A DNA stretch of 64,000 nucleotides from Lactiplantibacillus daoliensis. GTDB lineage: Bacteria > Bacillota > Bacilli > Lactobacillales > Lactobacillaceae. Shown one piece after another: positions 1 through 9,064 of the stretch. The notes under the pieces were generated by a model. It worked only from the letters and a program-made list of their open reading frames with translations, did not search any database and was not told the DNA's origin. The DNA is taken from the NCBI RefSeq assembly GCF_005405005.1, contig NZ_BJDH01000005.1:1-64000 (forward strand). The letters are read 5' to 3'. Within the stretch, counting starts at the first letter, position 1. Every line of letters starts with the position of its first letter. The position numbers and the translations under genes were made by a program.

Positions 1-73
1 CGAAGTCTGGCTAAACGCGGCGGACTGTAAATCCGCTCCTTCGGGTTCGGTGGTTCGAATCCACTCCCCTCCA
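1..73 (+). tRNA. tRNA-Tyr (GTA), 5' end cut by window edge
   Basis: The visible part has the anticodon loop with GTA, a long variable arm as in bacterial tRNA-Tyr, the T-arm GGTTCGAATCC and a 3' acceptor strand CCCCTCC with discriminator A. The 5' acceptor strand lies before the window. CCA is not encoded. It is the first visible member of a tRNA run. Confidence 0.93.
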
Positions 74-81
74 TTTTTTAT

Positions 82-155
82 AGGGATATAGTTCAATGGT
101 AGAACAATGGTCTCCAAAACCATCGATGTGGGTTCAACTCCTACTATCCCTGCCA
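82..155 (+). tRNA. tRNA-Trp (CCA)
   Basis: Acceptor strands AGGGATA and TATCCCT pair around a cloverleaf with anticodon CCA in the loop TCTCCAAAA. The discriminator is G152 and CCA is encoded at 153-155. It lies 8 bases after tRNA-Tyr and is probably cotranscribed. Confidence 0.95.
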
Positions 156-159
156 TGAT

Positions 160-233
160 GGCGGTATTGGCGAAGTGGTTAACGCACCGGATTGTGGCTC
201 CGGCACGCGTGGGTTCGATTCCCACATACCGCC
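160..233 (+). tRNA. tRNA-His (GTG)
   Basis: Acceptor GCGGTAT pairs with ATACCGC. An extra G precedes position 1 and faces C, which is the hallmark of tRNA-His, and the anticodon is GTG. The same sequence occurs again on the minus strand at 42681-42755. Confidence 0.95.
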
Positions 234-240
234 CTTTGAT

Positions 241-312
241 TGGGTTATAGCCAAGTGGTAAGGCAATGGACTTTGACTCCATCATGCGCTGGTTCGAACC
301 CAGCTAACCCAA
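241..312 (+). tRNA. tRNA-Gln (TTG)
   Basis: Acceptor TGGGTTA pairs with TAACCCA, the anticodon loop is CTTTGAC with TTG, and the T-arm is TGGTTCGAACC. It sits in the tRNA run, 7 bases after tRNA-His. Confidence 0.95.
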
Positions 313-332
313 TTGGGTTTGGGCAAAATGAT

Positions 333-403
<71 letters not shown>

Positions 404-459
404 TTCCTGATAGGGTTGTAAACCTGATCAGTACATTATTAAGTCCAATTCTTTTTTAT

Positions 460-544
460 GCCGGCGTGGCGGAATTGGCAGACGCGCTGGACTCAAAATC
501 CAGTTCCCGTTGAGGGAGTATCGGTTCGACCCCGATCGCCGGTA
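460..544 (+). tRNA. tRNA-Leu (CAA)
   Basis: Acceptor GCCGGCG pairs with CGCCGGT. The anticodon is CAA in loop CTCAAAA. A long variable arm (TTCCCGTTGAGGGAGTA) marks a class II tRNA. It is the last tRNA of the run and is followed by a terminator. Confidence 0.95.
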
Positions 545-550
545 TTATTT

Positions 551-588
551 AAGCACCAACGTATAATTTACGTTGGTGCTTTTTTTTG
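551..588 (+). terminator. Terminator of the tRNA cluster
   Basis: The stem AAGCACCAACGT/ACGTTGGTGCTT with a short AT loop is followed by a run of T. It closes the tRNA run before the next gene. Confidence 0.92.
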
Positions 589-631
589 AAGAATAATCCA
601 ATTGTAAACATGGGATAGGAAGTGCAGAAAG

Positions 632-1720
632 ATGGTATTTTTAGCTGTGGTAGGCATAATTGTGGCTTTGATGGTCATTCAATATGGAATCACCAAATCA
701 ATATGTTACATCCATTTTCAGTCGAATTTTAAAATTAGCTTGAAAATACAGTATTTTCAAAAGAGACTTAGCAAAGTTGTTGGTCTAATATTAATGATCA
801 TTATATTAATGTTAGGGACCGCTGAAACAATCCAGTTTTATTTAACCAATGGGTCCTATTTTTGGTTTGCAATTTTATCATTCGGTTTCTATTTACTCTT
901 ATTCTTCTTGCCTTGGCTTAACTTAAGACTTCCGTATCAAAAACAGTTTAATTTACCATTGATACTGCTCTTTAACCTGAGCACTGGAACAGTACTATTA
1001 TGGATTATTGCATTAGTTAATGCACCAAATCGGATCTACTCAGATGAAGGTGGGGTAAGCTCGCGACCAACTAATTTCATGCTTAAAGTCATCACCATCG
1101 TTTTATTAAGTGCATTCTATCTAGTTTCACTGTGGTTGCTGGTTCGGGCCGAACGACGTTATCAGGCTGAACGTTCACAGATTGAAGGCCAGCGACCAGT
1201 GCCACATTCTGAATCAGCGGTAGGAGCAATGCATGACACCGCTGAGCAAGCTTTGAAAAAACAGTGGCATGGCCGGCAACCAGTCGCTGCCAAGAAGATT
1301 GCAATCCGATTCTCGATGCTGCCGACTTTATTCGTTTTGATGATGTTACTGTTAGAGCAATTATTAAACGATGGTAGTCCCCAGCTATTGAAGGTTGCGT
1401 CGTTAGCAGTTGCCATTATAACTAGTCTGATCGGTTTACTCAGTTTGATTTTCTTAGGCGAGTATCAGCGCCGGGGCCAGATCATTGCAGTAGTCGTTTA
1501 TACGTTATTGTCGCTGCTTAACTTGTCTACGATGCATTTAGTGACTTCGTATGGATTCAGCATGTTATCACAGCTAATACGGGCTGGTTTCGAGATGCCA
1601 TTCAAATTCTATTTGGCACCAATTAGGCAGGTGGGATTGATTGGGCTGACAATTTTAGCCTGGCTTGTTCCGTACCTGTTATTGTGTAAAAAAGGTAAGA
1701 CATCGATAAAAATACAGTAA
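632..1720 (+). CDS. Multi-pass membrane protein of unknown function
   Basis: A 362-residue protein not assigned to a named family. About nine hydrophobic stretches are visible: around residues 1-20, 45-65, 75-95, 108-128, 150-170, 228-245, 255-275, 285-305 and 325-350. A hydrophilic, Arg/Gln-rich loop at about 175-222 is probably cytoplasmic. The ATG follows a purine-rich GATAGGAAG stretch 9 bases upstream. The gene ends 53 bases before the likely start of the broken ASCH-like gene. No catalytic or transport motif was recognised, so function is open; an integral membrane location is the only firm statement. Confidence 0.75.
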   Translation: MVFLAVVGIIVALMVIQYGITKSICYIHFQSNFKISLKIQYFQKRLSKVVGLILMIIILMLGTAETIQFYLTNGSYFWFAILSFGFYLLLFFLPWLNLRLPYQKQFNLPLILLFNLSTGTVLLWIIALVNAPNRIYSDEGGVSSRPTNFMLKVITIVLLSAFYLVSLWLLVRAERRYQAERSQIEGQRPVPHSESAVGAMHDTAEQALKKQWHGRQPVAAKKIAIRFSMLPTLFVLMMLLLEQLLNDGSPQLLKVASLAVAIITSLIGLLSLIFLGEYQRRGQIIAVVVYTLLSLLNLSTMHLVTSYGFSMLSQLIRAGFEMPFKFYLAPIRQVGLIGLTILAWLVPYLLLCKKGKTSIKIQ

Positions 1721-1773
1721 TATTGCTGAAAAAATTGTGCGCTGTAAAAAGTGTGGAATGGAAGGGATTGTCG

Positions 1774-2280
1774 TTGAATAATTATGATTCTTTGAAGCCA
1801 ACACTACTCTTATCGTTACATCCAGAAAACACAGCGGCCATTGTGGCAGGAGACAAAGTAATTGAGTACCGGCGACGCTTTTTTACCGATGCGTTTCAGG
1901 CGTTTGTTTATACGACTGGTCGATCGGGGGGGATCGACTTATTTATCACCTGTGATCGACCCATTCAAGGTAATGCTCAGATGTTAGCAGCGATTGGTGC
2001 TGAAATTCAGCATGACGATTATCATGAAATCCAAGCCTATTTTGCAGCCAAGGATTCGGGATTAGTTATTCCAATTACTAGTTGGGCACGATTACCATTG
2101 TTAAGCTTAGCAACGCTACGTGAAAAATTTTAAAACTTTATCACACCGCAAGGCTATACTTTTTTAGATAGACCCGAACGCGTGGCGCAACGCGACTTTT
2201 TGCTAAATCAGCCAGTACTTGAGCATGGCACGATTGATTGGGAATCCAAGTATCAGGCAACTAACAAAATGAGCGATTAA
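1774..2280 (+). pseudogene. ASCH/PUA-like domain protein, interrupted by an in-frame TAA
   Basis: The likely start is TTG 1774, 7 bases after GGAAGGG; TTG 1723 is an in-frame upstream alternative without a ribosome site. The first 119 codons contain the pattern LSLHPENTAAIVAGDKVIEY, typical of ASCH/PUA-like folds that bind nucleic acid or modified nucleosides. A TAA at 2131-2133 stops this frame. The same frame then reads on for 48 sensible codons (NFITPQGYTFLDRPERVAQR and so on) to TAA 2278-2280. The whole would be about 168 residues, so it looks like a single nonsense change. A functional 119-residue short form cannot be excluded. The ASCH assignment rests on motif resemblance only. Confidence 0.65.
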
Positions 2281-2331
2281 AAAAGACATCAATTAACGAA
2301 TTTTTCATCACGTTAATCGGTGTCTTTTTAT
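2281..2331. terminator. Bidirectional terminator between convergent genes
   Basis: A long imperfect stem (AAAAAGACA with ATTAACG, against CGTTAAT and TGTCTTTTT) with T runs on both strands. It separates the ASCH-like gene from the acetyltransferase gene on the minus strand. Confidence 0.88.
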
Positions 2332-2853
2332 TTATTTGATTAGTTTTTCGTAAACGTAACAAACATCATCTTGGTGGTAAACACCAACCATTTCGCCAAC
2401 GCGCTCAAAGGACATCTTATCAATTAAGTGTTGCATGGCATGGTTATCGGCATGTGTGTCAATCCGGATACTTTTGATCTCGGGATGTTCACTGGTAATA
2501 TGGGCAATAATTTTTTCGAATAATTGTGTCGCATAGCCATGACCGGCATGTGTTGAATGGATGGCCACACGGTGGATAACCACGTATGGTGCGCTCGTAT
2601 TAAGCCAATTAGCTTTGGCAGTGTCATACGTTGCATCTGGCGATGGCACGACCGCGACCGCACCAACCGTGGCATCGTCGGTCGAGTTGAACAAGTAGGC
2701 AGAACCTTGCATGATATCTGCTGTAATTTGATTGCGGGATGGATAGTCGCCTTGCCATTGATTGACGCCGGCTTCGGCCAATTGATTCCGACCATCACTT
2801 AAAATATCAATAATTGTGTCGATATCGTCTAAAGTTGCTTGTTTAAAATACAT
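2332..2853 (-). CDS. GNAT family N-acetyltransferase
   Basis: A 173-residue single-domain GNAT protein. The acetyl-CoA-binding region is near residues 93-115, where VAIHSTHAGHGYATQLFEKI resembles the Q/RxxGxG/A signature. The C-terminal part ends in a GVYHQDDVCYVYEK strand segment typical of the fold. Members transfer an acetyl group from acetyl-CoA to amines; the substrate cannot be told from sequence. The gene is monocistronic, running into the terminator at 2281-2331. The ATG at 2853 has AGAGGAG upstream. Confidence 0.88.
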   Translation of the reverse strand: MYFKQATLDDIDTIIDILSDGRNQLAEAGVNQWQGDYPSRNQITADIMQGSAYLFNSTDDATVGAVAVVPSPDATYDTAKANWLNTSAPYVVIHRVAIHSTHAGHGYATQLFEKIIAHITSEHPEIKSIRIDTHADNHAMQHLIDKMSFERVGEMVGVYHQDDVCYVYEKLIK

Positions 2854-2965
2854 TGTGCTGTGACTCCTCTCTTAAAACCAGACTTTGAATCGGTCTGACT
2901 TTAACAGTATACAGAAATGCGTTCAGATTTAAACTATTTTCCCTCGCATTCTCACAGCTTTTTCA

Positions 2966-3799
2966 TTAGACCGTTTTCATTAAAATAGCTCGGGCTTGTG
3001 TGGCCAGTTGATGTGCGTCATTGTACGCTGCGACCGCGCTAGGTTTGTATTGGTAGGCATTGGTTCGTAACGTTTCGGTATAGAATTCAAGGTAGGGTAG
3101 CTGGCGTTTCTTAGCAATTTCAATTGCTTGTTGCCAGTCGAAATCGACCTGGCGATAGTCGATCGCCTGTAGCCCTGTATCGTCAATCGTTAAAATGAGA
3201 TACATTGCGCGTGGTTGACGTAATGCAGGTCGTGGCGCAGTTGGCAAGCCAACTGTTCCTGCATTCAGAATCAATTGACCACGAGTTGAGTAACGCATGA
3301 GTGGTTGATGGGTGTGCGCATAAATGACCAAATCTGCATTACCACTTGCTGCCTTATCAAAGTTAGGCTGCACTTCGGTTGGTGCAAGCGTGTGTCCACT
3401 AACGAAGTCAGGTAGGACATGTTGTAAACGGATTGTTAACGGGCCAACTTGTTTGGTTTGGGTAATGGGGAGATCTAACAGCTGTTGAAAGTGGTCTTTC
3501 GTTAATTGTTGTCGGTCAAAATCAGTTAGAATAGTTGCCATGATTTGTTTCGGTTTAGTAAAACTTTTTGGGGTCGCAGCCAAAACTTTTTGATAATTTT
3601 GTTCGTGATTACCAAGGACAGCGGCAGTTGGTTCAACTTGATCAAGTAGTTGCATCACGCGTTCTGCTTCCGGACCGCGAACTGTGTTATCACCAATCGT
3701 CCAATATTCGGTCACTGCTTGGGCTTTCGCGTCTGCTAGCACGGCTTCTAAGGCGGTAGCGTTGCCGTGAATGTCGGATAAAATTGCAATTTTTGGCAT
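2966..3799 (-). CDS. Metallophosphoesterase (calcineurin-like, YfcE/MJ0936-type)
   Basis: A 277-residue protein with the full two-metal phosphoesterase signature: DIHGN (D9, H11), GDN (D37), GNHE (N64, H65) and a late AHTHQP block that supplies the last metal-binding histidines. Such proteins cleave phosphomono- or diesters in the cytoplasm; the substrate is not predictable. The usual GDxxxxGP block reads GDNTVRGP here, which is slightly unusual. The start ATG 3799 is preceded by AAAGGAGTC. It is apparently transcribed alone. Confidence 0.9.
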   Translation of the reverse strand: MPKIAILSDIHGNATALEAVLADAKAQAVTEYWTIGDNTVRGPEAERVMQLLDQVEPTAAVLGNHEQNYQKVLAATPKSFTKPKQIMATILTDFDRQQLTKDHFQQLLDLPITQTKQVGPLTIRLQHVLPDFVSGHTLAPTEVQPNFDKAASGNADLVIYAHTHQPLMRYSTRGQLILNAGTVGLPTAPRPALRQPRAMYLILTIDDTGLQAIDYRQVDFDWQQAIEIAKKRQLPYLEFYTETLRTNAYQYKPSAVAAYNDAHQLATQARAILMKTV

Positions 3800-3906
3800 A
3801 AAAAAGACTCCTTTGGCCGTTAAAATGAAACGTTAGTAAGTATAGTTGACAATTGATAAGAAATGGTCATATGTTCCTGGCGAGTAAATACAACCGCAGA
3901 TAAATC

Positions 3907-3915
3907 TGTTATAAT
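3907..3915 (+). promoter_or_regulatory. Extended -10 promoter for a short transcript
   Basis: TGTTATAAT is a perfect extended -10 element (TGnTATAAT). No good -35 hexamer lies 17 bases upstream, as is common for extended -10 promoters. No open reading frame follows; a structured segment with a terminator does. Confidence 0.65.
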
Positions 3916-3921
3916 GGTCTT

Positions 3922-4008
3922 GAAACGAAGTAATATATTAGCACGTATATTCAAGCCAATTCGTTTCGAGATCGTCGTTATCCTTGTGATAACGACGGTT
4001 TTTATTTT
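3922..4008 (+). ncRNA. Candidate small RNA (~85 nt) with 5' paired stem and terminator
   Basis: Starting 7 bases after the -10 element, GAAACGAA (3922-3929) pairs perfectly with TTCGTTTC (3960-3967). Nested inside, AATATA (3932-3937) pairs with TATATT (3946-3951). A 10-bp terminator hairpin (CGTCGTTATC/GATAACGACG) and a T-rich tail follow. The segment lies between two divergently oriented minus-strand neighbours and encodes no plausible protein. Seen directly: promoter-like element, nested stems and terminator. Inferred: it is a transcribed regulatory RNA. No known RNA family was recognised. Confidence 0.55.
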
Positions 4009-4075
4009 AGCATAATGTCTGAAAAGAAATTGTAAAGAATTCAGTTAAATTGAAATTAATGGTCATCAAATGGGC

Positions 4076-4117
4076 AAAAAGCCAGTCTAATCAACATGTC
4101 GGTTAGACTGGCTTTTT
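4076..4117. terminator. Terminator after alsS
   Basis: A perfect 15-bp stem AAAAAGCCAGTCTAA/TTAGACTGGCTTTTT with T runs on both strands. It lies directly after the stop of the minus-strand acetolactate synthase gene. Confidence 0.93.
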
Positions 4118-4122
4118 CAATA

Positions 4123-5790
4123 TTAAAGGCGAATGGTTGTGTTACCAAGTTTTTCAATTAATTTTAAATTTTCGCGGTAGTCAACAGGAACAGTGATAAT
4201 ATGCACACCGGTCTGTGCTGAGACGGCCTGCTTAAGCATTGTTTTGAAGTCGTCGGCGTGCTCAACACGGTAACCAATGGCACCAAAACTTTCGGCATAT
4301 TTCACAAAGTCCGGATTACCGAAATCGACCTCGTCATGATGTTGTAGTTCCATATCCATCTTCCACTTGATGAGACCATAGGACGCATCCTCCCAAATAA
4401 CGAACACGAGGTGTAATTTTTCACGGATGGCCGTTTCAATTTCTTGAGAGTTCATCATGAAACTCCCATCACCCATGACGGCGACAACGGTCCGATCTGG
4501 ATAGGCTAATTTTGCCCCTAAAGCGCCCGGCAAGGTCCATGCCATCGTGGATAGGCCATTATCAATCAAGCAGGTATTTGGCAGATAAGTCTGATAGAGC
4601 CGTGCCATCCACATTTTGACGGCACCAGTATCGACTAAGACAATATCGTCATCCGCTAAGACTTCCCGCGTATCACTGACCACTTTTTGTGGCAACATGG
4701 GTATTGCATTGCTGGCAGCACCCGTCGTTAATTCTTTTTGAATCATGGCACGAATCATTGGTTTGCGATGTTCAAAATGAATGTCTTGTTCTTGTAACGC
4801 TTTGATTAAGGCTGCTAAGCTAGGGCGAATGTTGGCGATAATATTTAAGGTGACGTCATAATGGCTATCTGTGTCTTGGCGGAACATGTTGATATGAATA
4901 ATCTTCTTATCGCCACGAGGATTGATCTTCTTCGGATCAAATTGTTGAATCGAGAAGCCAATGGCAATGATTAAATCGGATTCTTCAAAGGCAAAGTTTT
5001 CATAGTCTTTACGCATGAAGCCGACAACACCCAAGGCATTTTTATGACGGTCAGAAATGACCCCTTTACTCATAAAAGTTGTGGCGACCGGAATATTCAA
5101 TAGTTCACTCAGTTGTTGGACATACTGCTCGGCATGTTTCCAAGTGACCCCATCACCAGCTAAAATAATTGGGTGTTTGGCTGCCGCAATTAACTTCACA
5201 GCGCGGTCAATATCACTTGCAGTGGGTTGGGTGACCGAAATTGGCGCAATTGGTAAGGGGCGGCTTTCAGGGTCAGCCGGTGCCATTTCAACATCTTGTG
5301 GAATTGAAAGATAGGTGGCACCGGGCTTATCGCGCTTGGAGATGGAGAAGGCTTTACGAACCATTTCTGGAACCGCGTGGCCCGTTAAGACCATGCTAGC
5401 ATATTGGGTTACAGGTTTGAACATTGAGACCAAGTCAATTACTTGATGGGACTCTTTGTGCAACCGATCCAAGCCACCTTGCGCACTGATGGCAACCAGT
5501 GGTGTTGAGTTCGTTTCGGCATCCGCGACACCTAATAATAAATTAATTGCCCCTGGGCCAAGGGTGGCGACGCAAACGCCAGGATTACCAGTTAAACGGC
5601 CATAGACACTCGCCATAAATGACGCACCTTGTTCGTGGCGTGTGAGAATAAAATTGATCTTGGTCGACCGATTAATTGCGTCGACCAGATGAATATTTTC
5701 TTCACCAGGAATCCCAAAGACGAATTTAACGCCCTCATTTTCTAAACACTCAACCAGTAATTGAGCGGTATTTTTACTAATAGTTGCCAT
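4123..5790 (-). CDS. alsS: Acetolactate synthase, catabolic AlsS-like TPP enzyme
   Basis: A 555-residue thiamine-diphosphate enzyme. It has the N-terminal PYR domain with GIPG and catalytic Glu53 in TRHEQ, a central domain from about 190 to 330, and the C-terminal PP domain with the TPP/Mg motif GDGSFMMN from residue 440. VDFGNPDFVKYAESFGA and VPVDYREN resemble B. subtilis AlsS. The family condenses two pyruvates to acetolactate and CO2, leading to diacetyl/acetoin. No regulatory small subunit is nearby, which fits the catabolic rather than the IlvBN type. It follows the permease gene by 2 bases and is surely cotranscribed with it. Other TPP enzymes of the family remain possible. Confidence 0.85.
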   Translation of the reverse strand: MATISKNTAQLLVECLENEGVKFVFGIPGEENIHLVDAINRSTKINFILTRHEQGASFMASVYGRLTGNPGVCVATLGPGAINLLLGVADAETNSTPLVAISAQGGLDRLHKESHQVIDLVSMFKPVTQYASMVLTGHAVPEMVRKAFSISKRDKPGATYLSIPQDVEMAPADPESRPLPIAPISVTQPTASDIDRAVKLIAAAKHPIILAGDGVTWKHAEQYVQQLSELLNIPVATTFMSKGVISDRHKNALGVVGFMRKDYENFAFEESDLIIAIGFSIQQFDPKKINPRGDKKIIHINMFRQDTDSHYDVTLNIIANIRPSLAALIKALQEQDIHFEHRKPMIRAMIQKELTTGAASNAIPMLPQKVVSDTREVLADDDIVLVDTGAVKMWMARLYQTYLPNTCLIDNGLSTMAWTLPGALGAKLAYPDRTVVAVMGDGSFMMNSQEIETAIREKLHLVFVIWEDASYGLIKWKMDMELQHHDEVDFGNPDFVKYAESFGAIGYRVEHADDFKTMLKQAVSAQTGVHIITVPVDYRENLKLIEKLGNTTIRL

Positions 5791-5792
5791 AA

Positions 5793-7172
5793 TTAACCCT
5801 CTTTATGTGATTTGAACTTTTGACTTAAATAATAACCAAGATAACAAATTAAGACGAATGGCACGGTGTAATACAAGGCGATCCGTTGATTGGGATCAAA
5901 CCAAATCAGCATACAAGATAGGCCACTCAAAATAAATGCGAGCCAAGGAACGATTGGATAGCCGGGTGTTTTGTAAGTTAAATCGGCTAAACTTTTACCA
6001 CTTTTAACGTACGCCTTACGGAAGTTGATTTCTGACAATGCAATCGCCATCCAAACGATGACGACGGCTAACCCGGAAATGGAGACTAAGACCAGATAAA
6101 CAGAGCCGGCAGCGTAAACGCTAGATAACAACGCAAGAATCCCACCTAACATACTCGTAATCAATGCAATCAATGGCACGTCATTTTTGGTCGTGCGCTT
6201 GAAAACTTTGGAAATGGTGCCTTCATTGGCGAGTGACCAAAGCATGCGTGTCGAGGCGTATAGTCCTGAGTTTGCGGCAGACATGATTGCCGTTAAGACG
6301 ACAAAATTCATAATATCTGCAGCATAAGGAATGCCAATTTCTTTGAAGACGAGCACGAACGGACTCTGGGTGACGCCAGCTTGTTTATAAGGAATCAGTG
6401 CGGCCATCACGAACATGCTGCCGACAAAAAAGATAATCAGTCGCCACAGCGTGGTTCTGATGGCCGTCGGGATGGTCCTGGCAGGGTCTTTAGCTTCTCC
6501 AGCGGTGATCCCGATGAGTTCAGTTCCTGAAAAGGCGAAGTTAACTGTGAGCATAGTTGTGAAGACGCCACCAAAGCCATTTGGAAACCAGCCATTTTTT
6601 GTATAGTTTGAAAGCAGTGGCGCGGTCGTGTGACCGTGGAGTGGCAGCCAACCGACGATTGCCAAACTACCGAGCACGATAAACGCAATAATCGCAACGA
6701 CCTTAATACTGGCAAACCAGAATTCGGCTTCCGCAAACCAGCGCACGGACAAGGCGTTTACGGTAAAAATAACGGCCATGAAAAATAGACTCCAGAGCCA
6801 AGTCGGACTATGTGGGAACCAAGTTTGCATGATCAGTCCGGCCGCAGTGAATTCCGATCCTAGGGCAATTGTCCAAGTCAGCCAATACAAAATTGCGACT
6901 GTGAACCCTGTCCCTGGGCCAATGTACTTTTTAGCATAGACGTGAAAGGCACCAGTATAGGGCATTGCCACCGCAAGTTCACCGAGACAAAGCATGACGA
7001 GGTAAACCAAAATAGCCCCAATTGTATAGGCCAATAAGGTACCAATTGGACCTGCTTGGTGAATGGTATAGCCAGAGCTGAGAAACAGCCCGGTCCCAAT
7101 CACGCCGCCGAGTGAAATCATTAAAACATGTCGCGATTCCATCTGACGATTTAAATGTGTTTGTTTTGACAT
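5793..7172 (-). CDS. mmuP: S-methylmethionine permease (APC family)
   Basis: A 459-residue APC-superfamily permease with about 12 membrane segments. It starts [16 protein letters not shown] and contains [36 protein letters not shown] and [11 protein letters not shown]-like blocks that closely match E. coli MmuP as remembered. The start is ATG 7172, seven bases after AAGGAG; an in-frame upstream ATG at 7223 lacks a ribosome site. It is divergent from the S-methyltransferase gene mmuM, supporting S-methylmethionine as substrate. Unusually, alsS follows 2 bases downstream. Related amino acid substrates cannot be excluded. Confidence 0.85.
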   Translation of the reverse strand: MSKQTHLNRQMESRHVLMISLGGVIGTGLFLSSGYTIHQAGPIGTLLAYTIGAILVYLVMLCLGELAVAMPYTGAFHVYAKKYIGPGTGFTVAILYWLTWTIALGSEFTAAGLIMQTWFPHSPTWLWSLFFMAVIFTVNALSVRWFAEAEFWFASIKVVAIIAFIVLGSLAIVGWLPLHGHTTAPLLSNYTKNGWFPNGFGGVFTTMLTVNFAFSGTELIGITAGEAKDPARTIPTAIRTTLWRLIIFFVGSMFVMAALIPYKQAGVTQSPFVLVFKEIGIPYAADIMNFVVLTAIMSAANSGLYASTRMLWSLANEGTISKVFKRTTKNDVPLIALITSMLGGILALLSSVYAAGSVYLVLVSISGLAVVIVWMAIALSEINFRKAYVKSGKSLADLTYKTPGYPIVPWLAFILSGLSCMLIWFDPNQRIALYYTVPFVLICYLGYYLSQKFKSHKEG

Positions 7173-7255
7173 CAGAATGCTCCTTGCAGTTTTCAAATAA
7201 TTAGAATAAGATGAGATAATCATATCATATTTTAAGTGTGGAAAGGAAACTGATT

Positions 7256-8185
7256 ATGCAAGTTTCGTCAATGAAAACGTTATTACAGAAAGGTCCAGTC
7301 GTCTCAGATGGGGCAATGGCGACCGAATTAGAAAAACGGGGAGTCGACACGGACAGTGCCTTATGGTCAGCGACTGCGATGATTGACCATCTAGACGCTA
7401 TTGCGGCAGTTCACCAGAGCTATTTTGCCGCCGGGGCTCAAATTGCTACCACGAATACTTATCAAGCTAATGTACCAGCTTTCGTTGCCGCCGGCATTCC
7501 GGCTGAATCGGCTCGTAAGTTGACGCAACAAGCAGTTCAAGTCGCTGTTCAAGCACGTGACGCTTATGCCAGTCAACATCCTGATTTTGCCGGCTTAGTT
7601 GCCGGTAGTATTGGACCATACGGGGCTTATTTAGCGGACGGCAGTGAATATACTGGTGCCTACCAAAAAACAACCGCGGAGTACCAAGCATTTCATCGTG
7701 AACGCTTGCAGCTTGTTACAGCAGCTGGGGTGGATGTACTCGCATTAGAGACCATGCCTAATTTTGCAGAGGTGCAAGCCTTAGTCCAGTTAGTGACGAC
7801 TGAATTCTCAGAACAAGCGTACTGGGTTAGCTTTAGTCTGAAAGACCCGGCGACACTGTGTGATGGGACCTCATTAGCAACGGCTGCCAAATGGGTCGCT
7901 GCTCAGCCGAATGTTGTGGCAGTTGGTGTGAACTGCACGACATTGGAAAACATTACGCCGGCGATCAAAACGTTGACGTCGGCAGTGTCGATACCAGTGA
8001 TTGTTTATCCTAATTCTGGGGATGAATATGATCCACAGACTAAGACATGGCGGAAAACGGATTTAAGTCATCAATTTGACGATTTTGTACCTACTTGGTT
8101 GGCAGCGGGGGCCAAGATTATTGGTGGCTGCTGCCGCACCACGCCAGCAGATATTGCCACGATCCATCGATTAGTTCGGGCCTAA
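7256..8185 (+). CDS. mmuM: Homocysteine S-methyltransferase
   Basis: A 309-residue protein of the Pfam S-methyl_trans family, about the length of E. coli MmuM. Zinc-binding cysteines appear in VGVNCTT and in the C-terminal GGCCRTTP. An early SDGAMATELEKRG block matches the family start. It transfers a methyl group from S-methylmethionine to homocysteine, giving two methionines. The start is ATG 7256 after GGAAAGGA; an upstream in-frame GTG 7238 would place the ribosome site inside the gene. Only 83 bases separate it from divergent mmuP, so promoters must lie in that gap. It ends in a terminator. Confidence 0.93.
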   Translation: MQVSSMKTLLQKGPVVSDGAMATELEKRGVDTDSALWSATAMIDHLDAIAAVHQSYFAAGAQIATTNTYQANVPAFVAAGIPAESARKLTQQAVQVAVQARDAYASQHPDFAGLVAGSIGPYGAYLADGSEYTGAYQKTTAEYQAFHRERLQLVTAAGVDVLALETMPNFAEVQALVQLVTTEFSEQAYWVSFSLKDPATLCDGTSLATAAKWVAAQPNVVAVGVNCTTLENITPAIKTLTSAVSIPVIVYPNSGDEYDPQTKTWRKTDLSHQFDDFVPTWLAAGAKIIGGCCRTTPADIATIHRLVRA

Positions 8186-8186
8186 A

Positions 8187-8220
8187 AAAATGCGGTTCTC
8201 ATTAGTGAGAACCGCATTTT
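8187..8220. terminator. Bidirectional terminator between mmuM and a minus-strand gene
   Basis: The stem AAAATGCGGTTCTC/GAGAACCGCATTTT is perfect, with a 6-base loop and T runs in both directions. Confidence 0.95.
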
Positions 8221-8224
8221 CTGT

Positions 8225-8944
8225 TTAATAAAGTAAAAACATGAAGATTAATTGAAGCACTGCATTGATCATGAGATGCAGTCGTAAGCGGCCAAATGAT
8301 TGTTGACTAAACCAAACTGCAATGGTGAGGATGATTGCGGTAATGGTCTGCCAGGTAATCGGTTGTAAAAAGATTGCTACTACCAAGATGACGCCAGTAA
8401 TGGCGGAAATCAATTGGTTAATTTGACGCTGCTTACTAAAGCTTGGGACATACAGGAACACGTAGCTGGCAACCAAAGGCACCAATTTCCATAGGAAGGT
8501 CGTCGAGAGGTACTGATTTTGTAAGTAGAAGACGGCGACGGGAATCGTATAGGACATCACGATACTAAAAACAATCAGGCCAAAATAGTTTTGCATGCCA
8601 AATCTAGGGATCGCCATGATGAACAACCAGACGCTACAAGTTAAAAGTAGGTAGAGTAGTTCTGACTCACTGGCAATAATGTTGGTGAAGGCAAAAGCTA
8701 CTGAGATGCCAATCGCAATCAAACTCCACTGGGCTGGGATGCGGCCATCAAGAATGATGAACACCGTGGCTGTAATGGCTAACGTGTAGCCAATTAAAGG
8801 TAACTGTGCAGCGGAAAATTTTGCGGTTTGGAAAGAGCGGCCATAGTCTAACGCTGCCCACCAACAGATGATGCTTTGAATAATCATAAAAATCGCCATA
8901 TGGACGATTTCACGGTTTAATTTAAGTTTTCCAATTCGAATCAT
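8225..8944 (-). CDS. Membrane protein of unknown function
   Basis: A 239-residue protein that is almost wholly hydrophobic, with about eight membrane-spanning stretches and no long soluble domain. Short charged loops (RIGKLKLNRE at the N-terminus, FSKQRQ near residue 167, FGRLRLH near the end) look cytoplasmic by the positive-inside rule. No family was recognised. The start ATG 8944 is preceded by AGAAAGATG. It is monocistronic and faces metK back to back. Confidence 0.7.
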   Translation of the reverse strand: MIRIGKLKLNREIVHMAIFMIIQSIICWWAALDYGRSFQTAKFSAAQLPLIGYTLAITATVFIILDGRIPAQWSLIAIGISVAFAFTNIIASESELLYLLLTCSVWLFIMAIPRFGMQNYFGLIVFSIVMSYTIPVAVFYLQNQYLSTTFLWKLVPLVASYVFLYVPSFSKQRQINQLISAITGVILVVAIFLQPITWQTITAIILTIAVWFSQQSFGRLRLHLMINAVLQLIFMFLLY

Positions 8945-9064
8945 AGAATAACATCTTTCTGAAAAGTATTAGTTTAATCCTAACCGATAGACGAGCGAGC
9001 AGTCAATAATTTGATAAGATTCTTTAAAAAAAATCTTGGTTGTGATAGTCTTGTATAGTTATGA

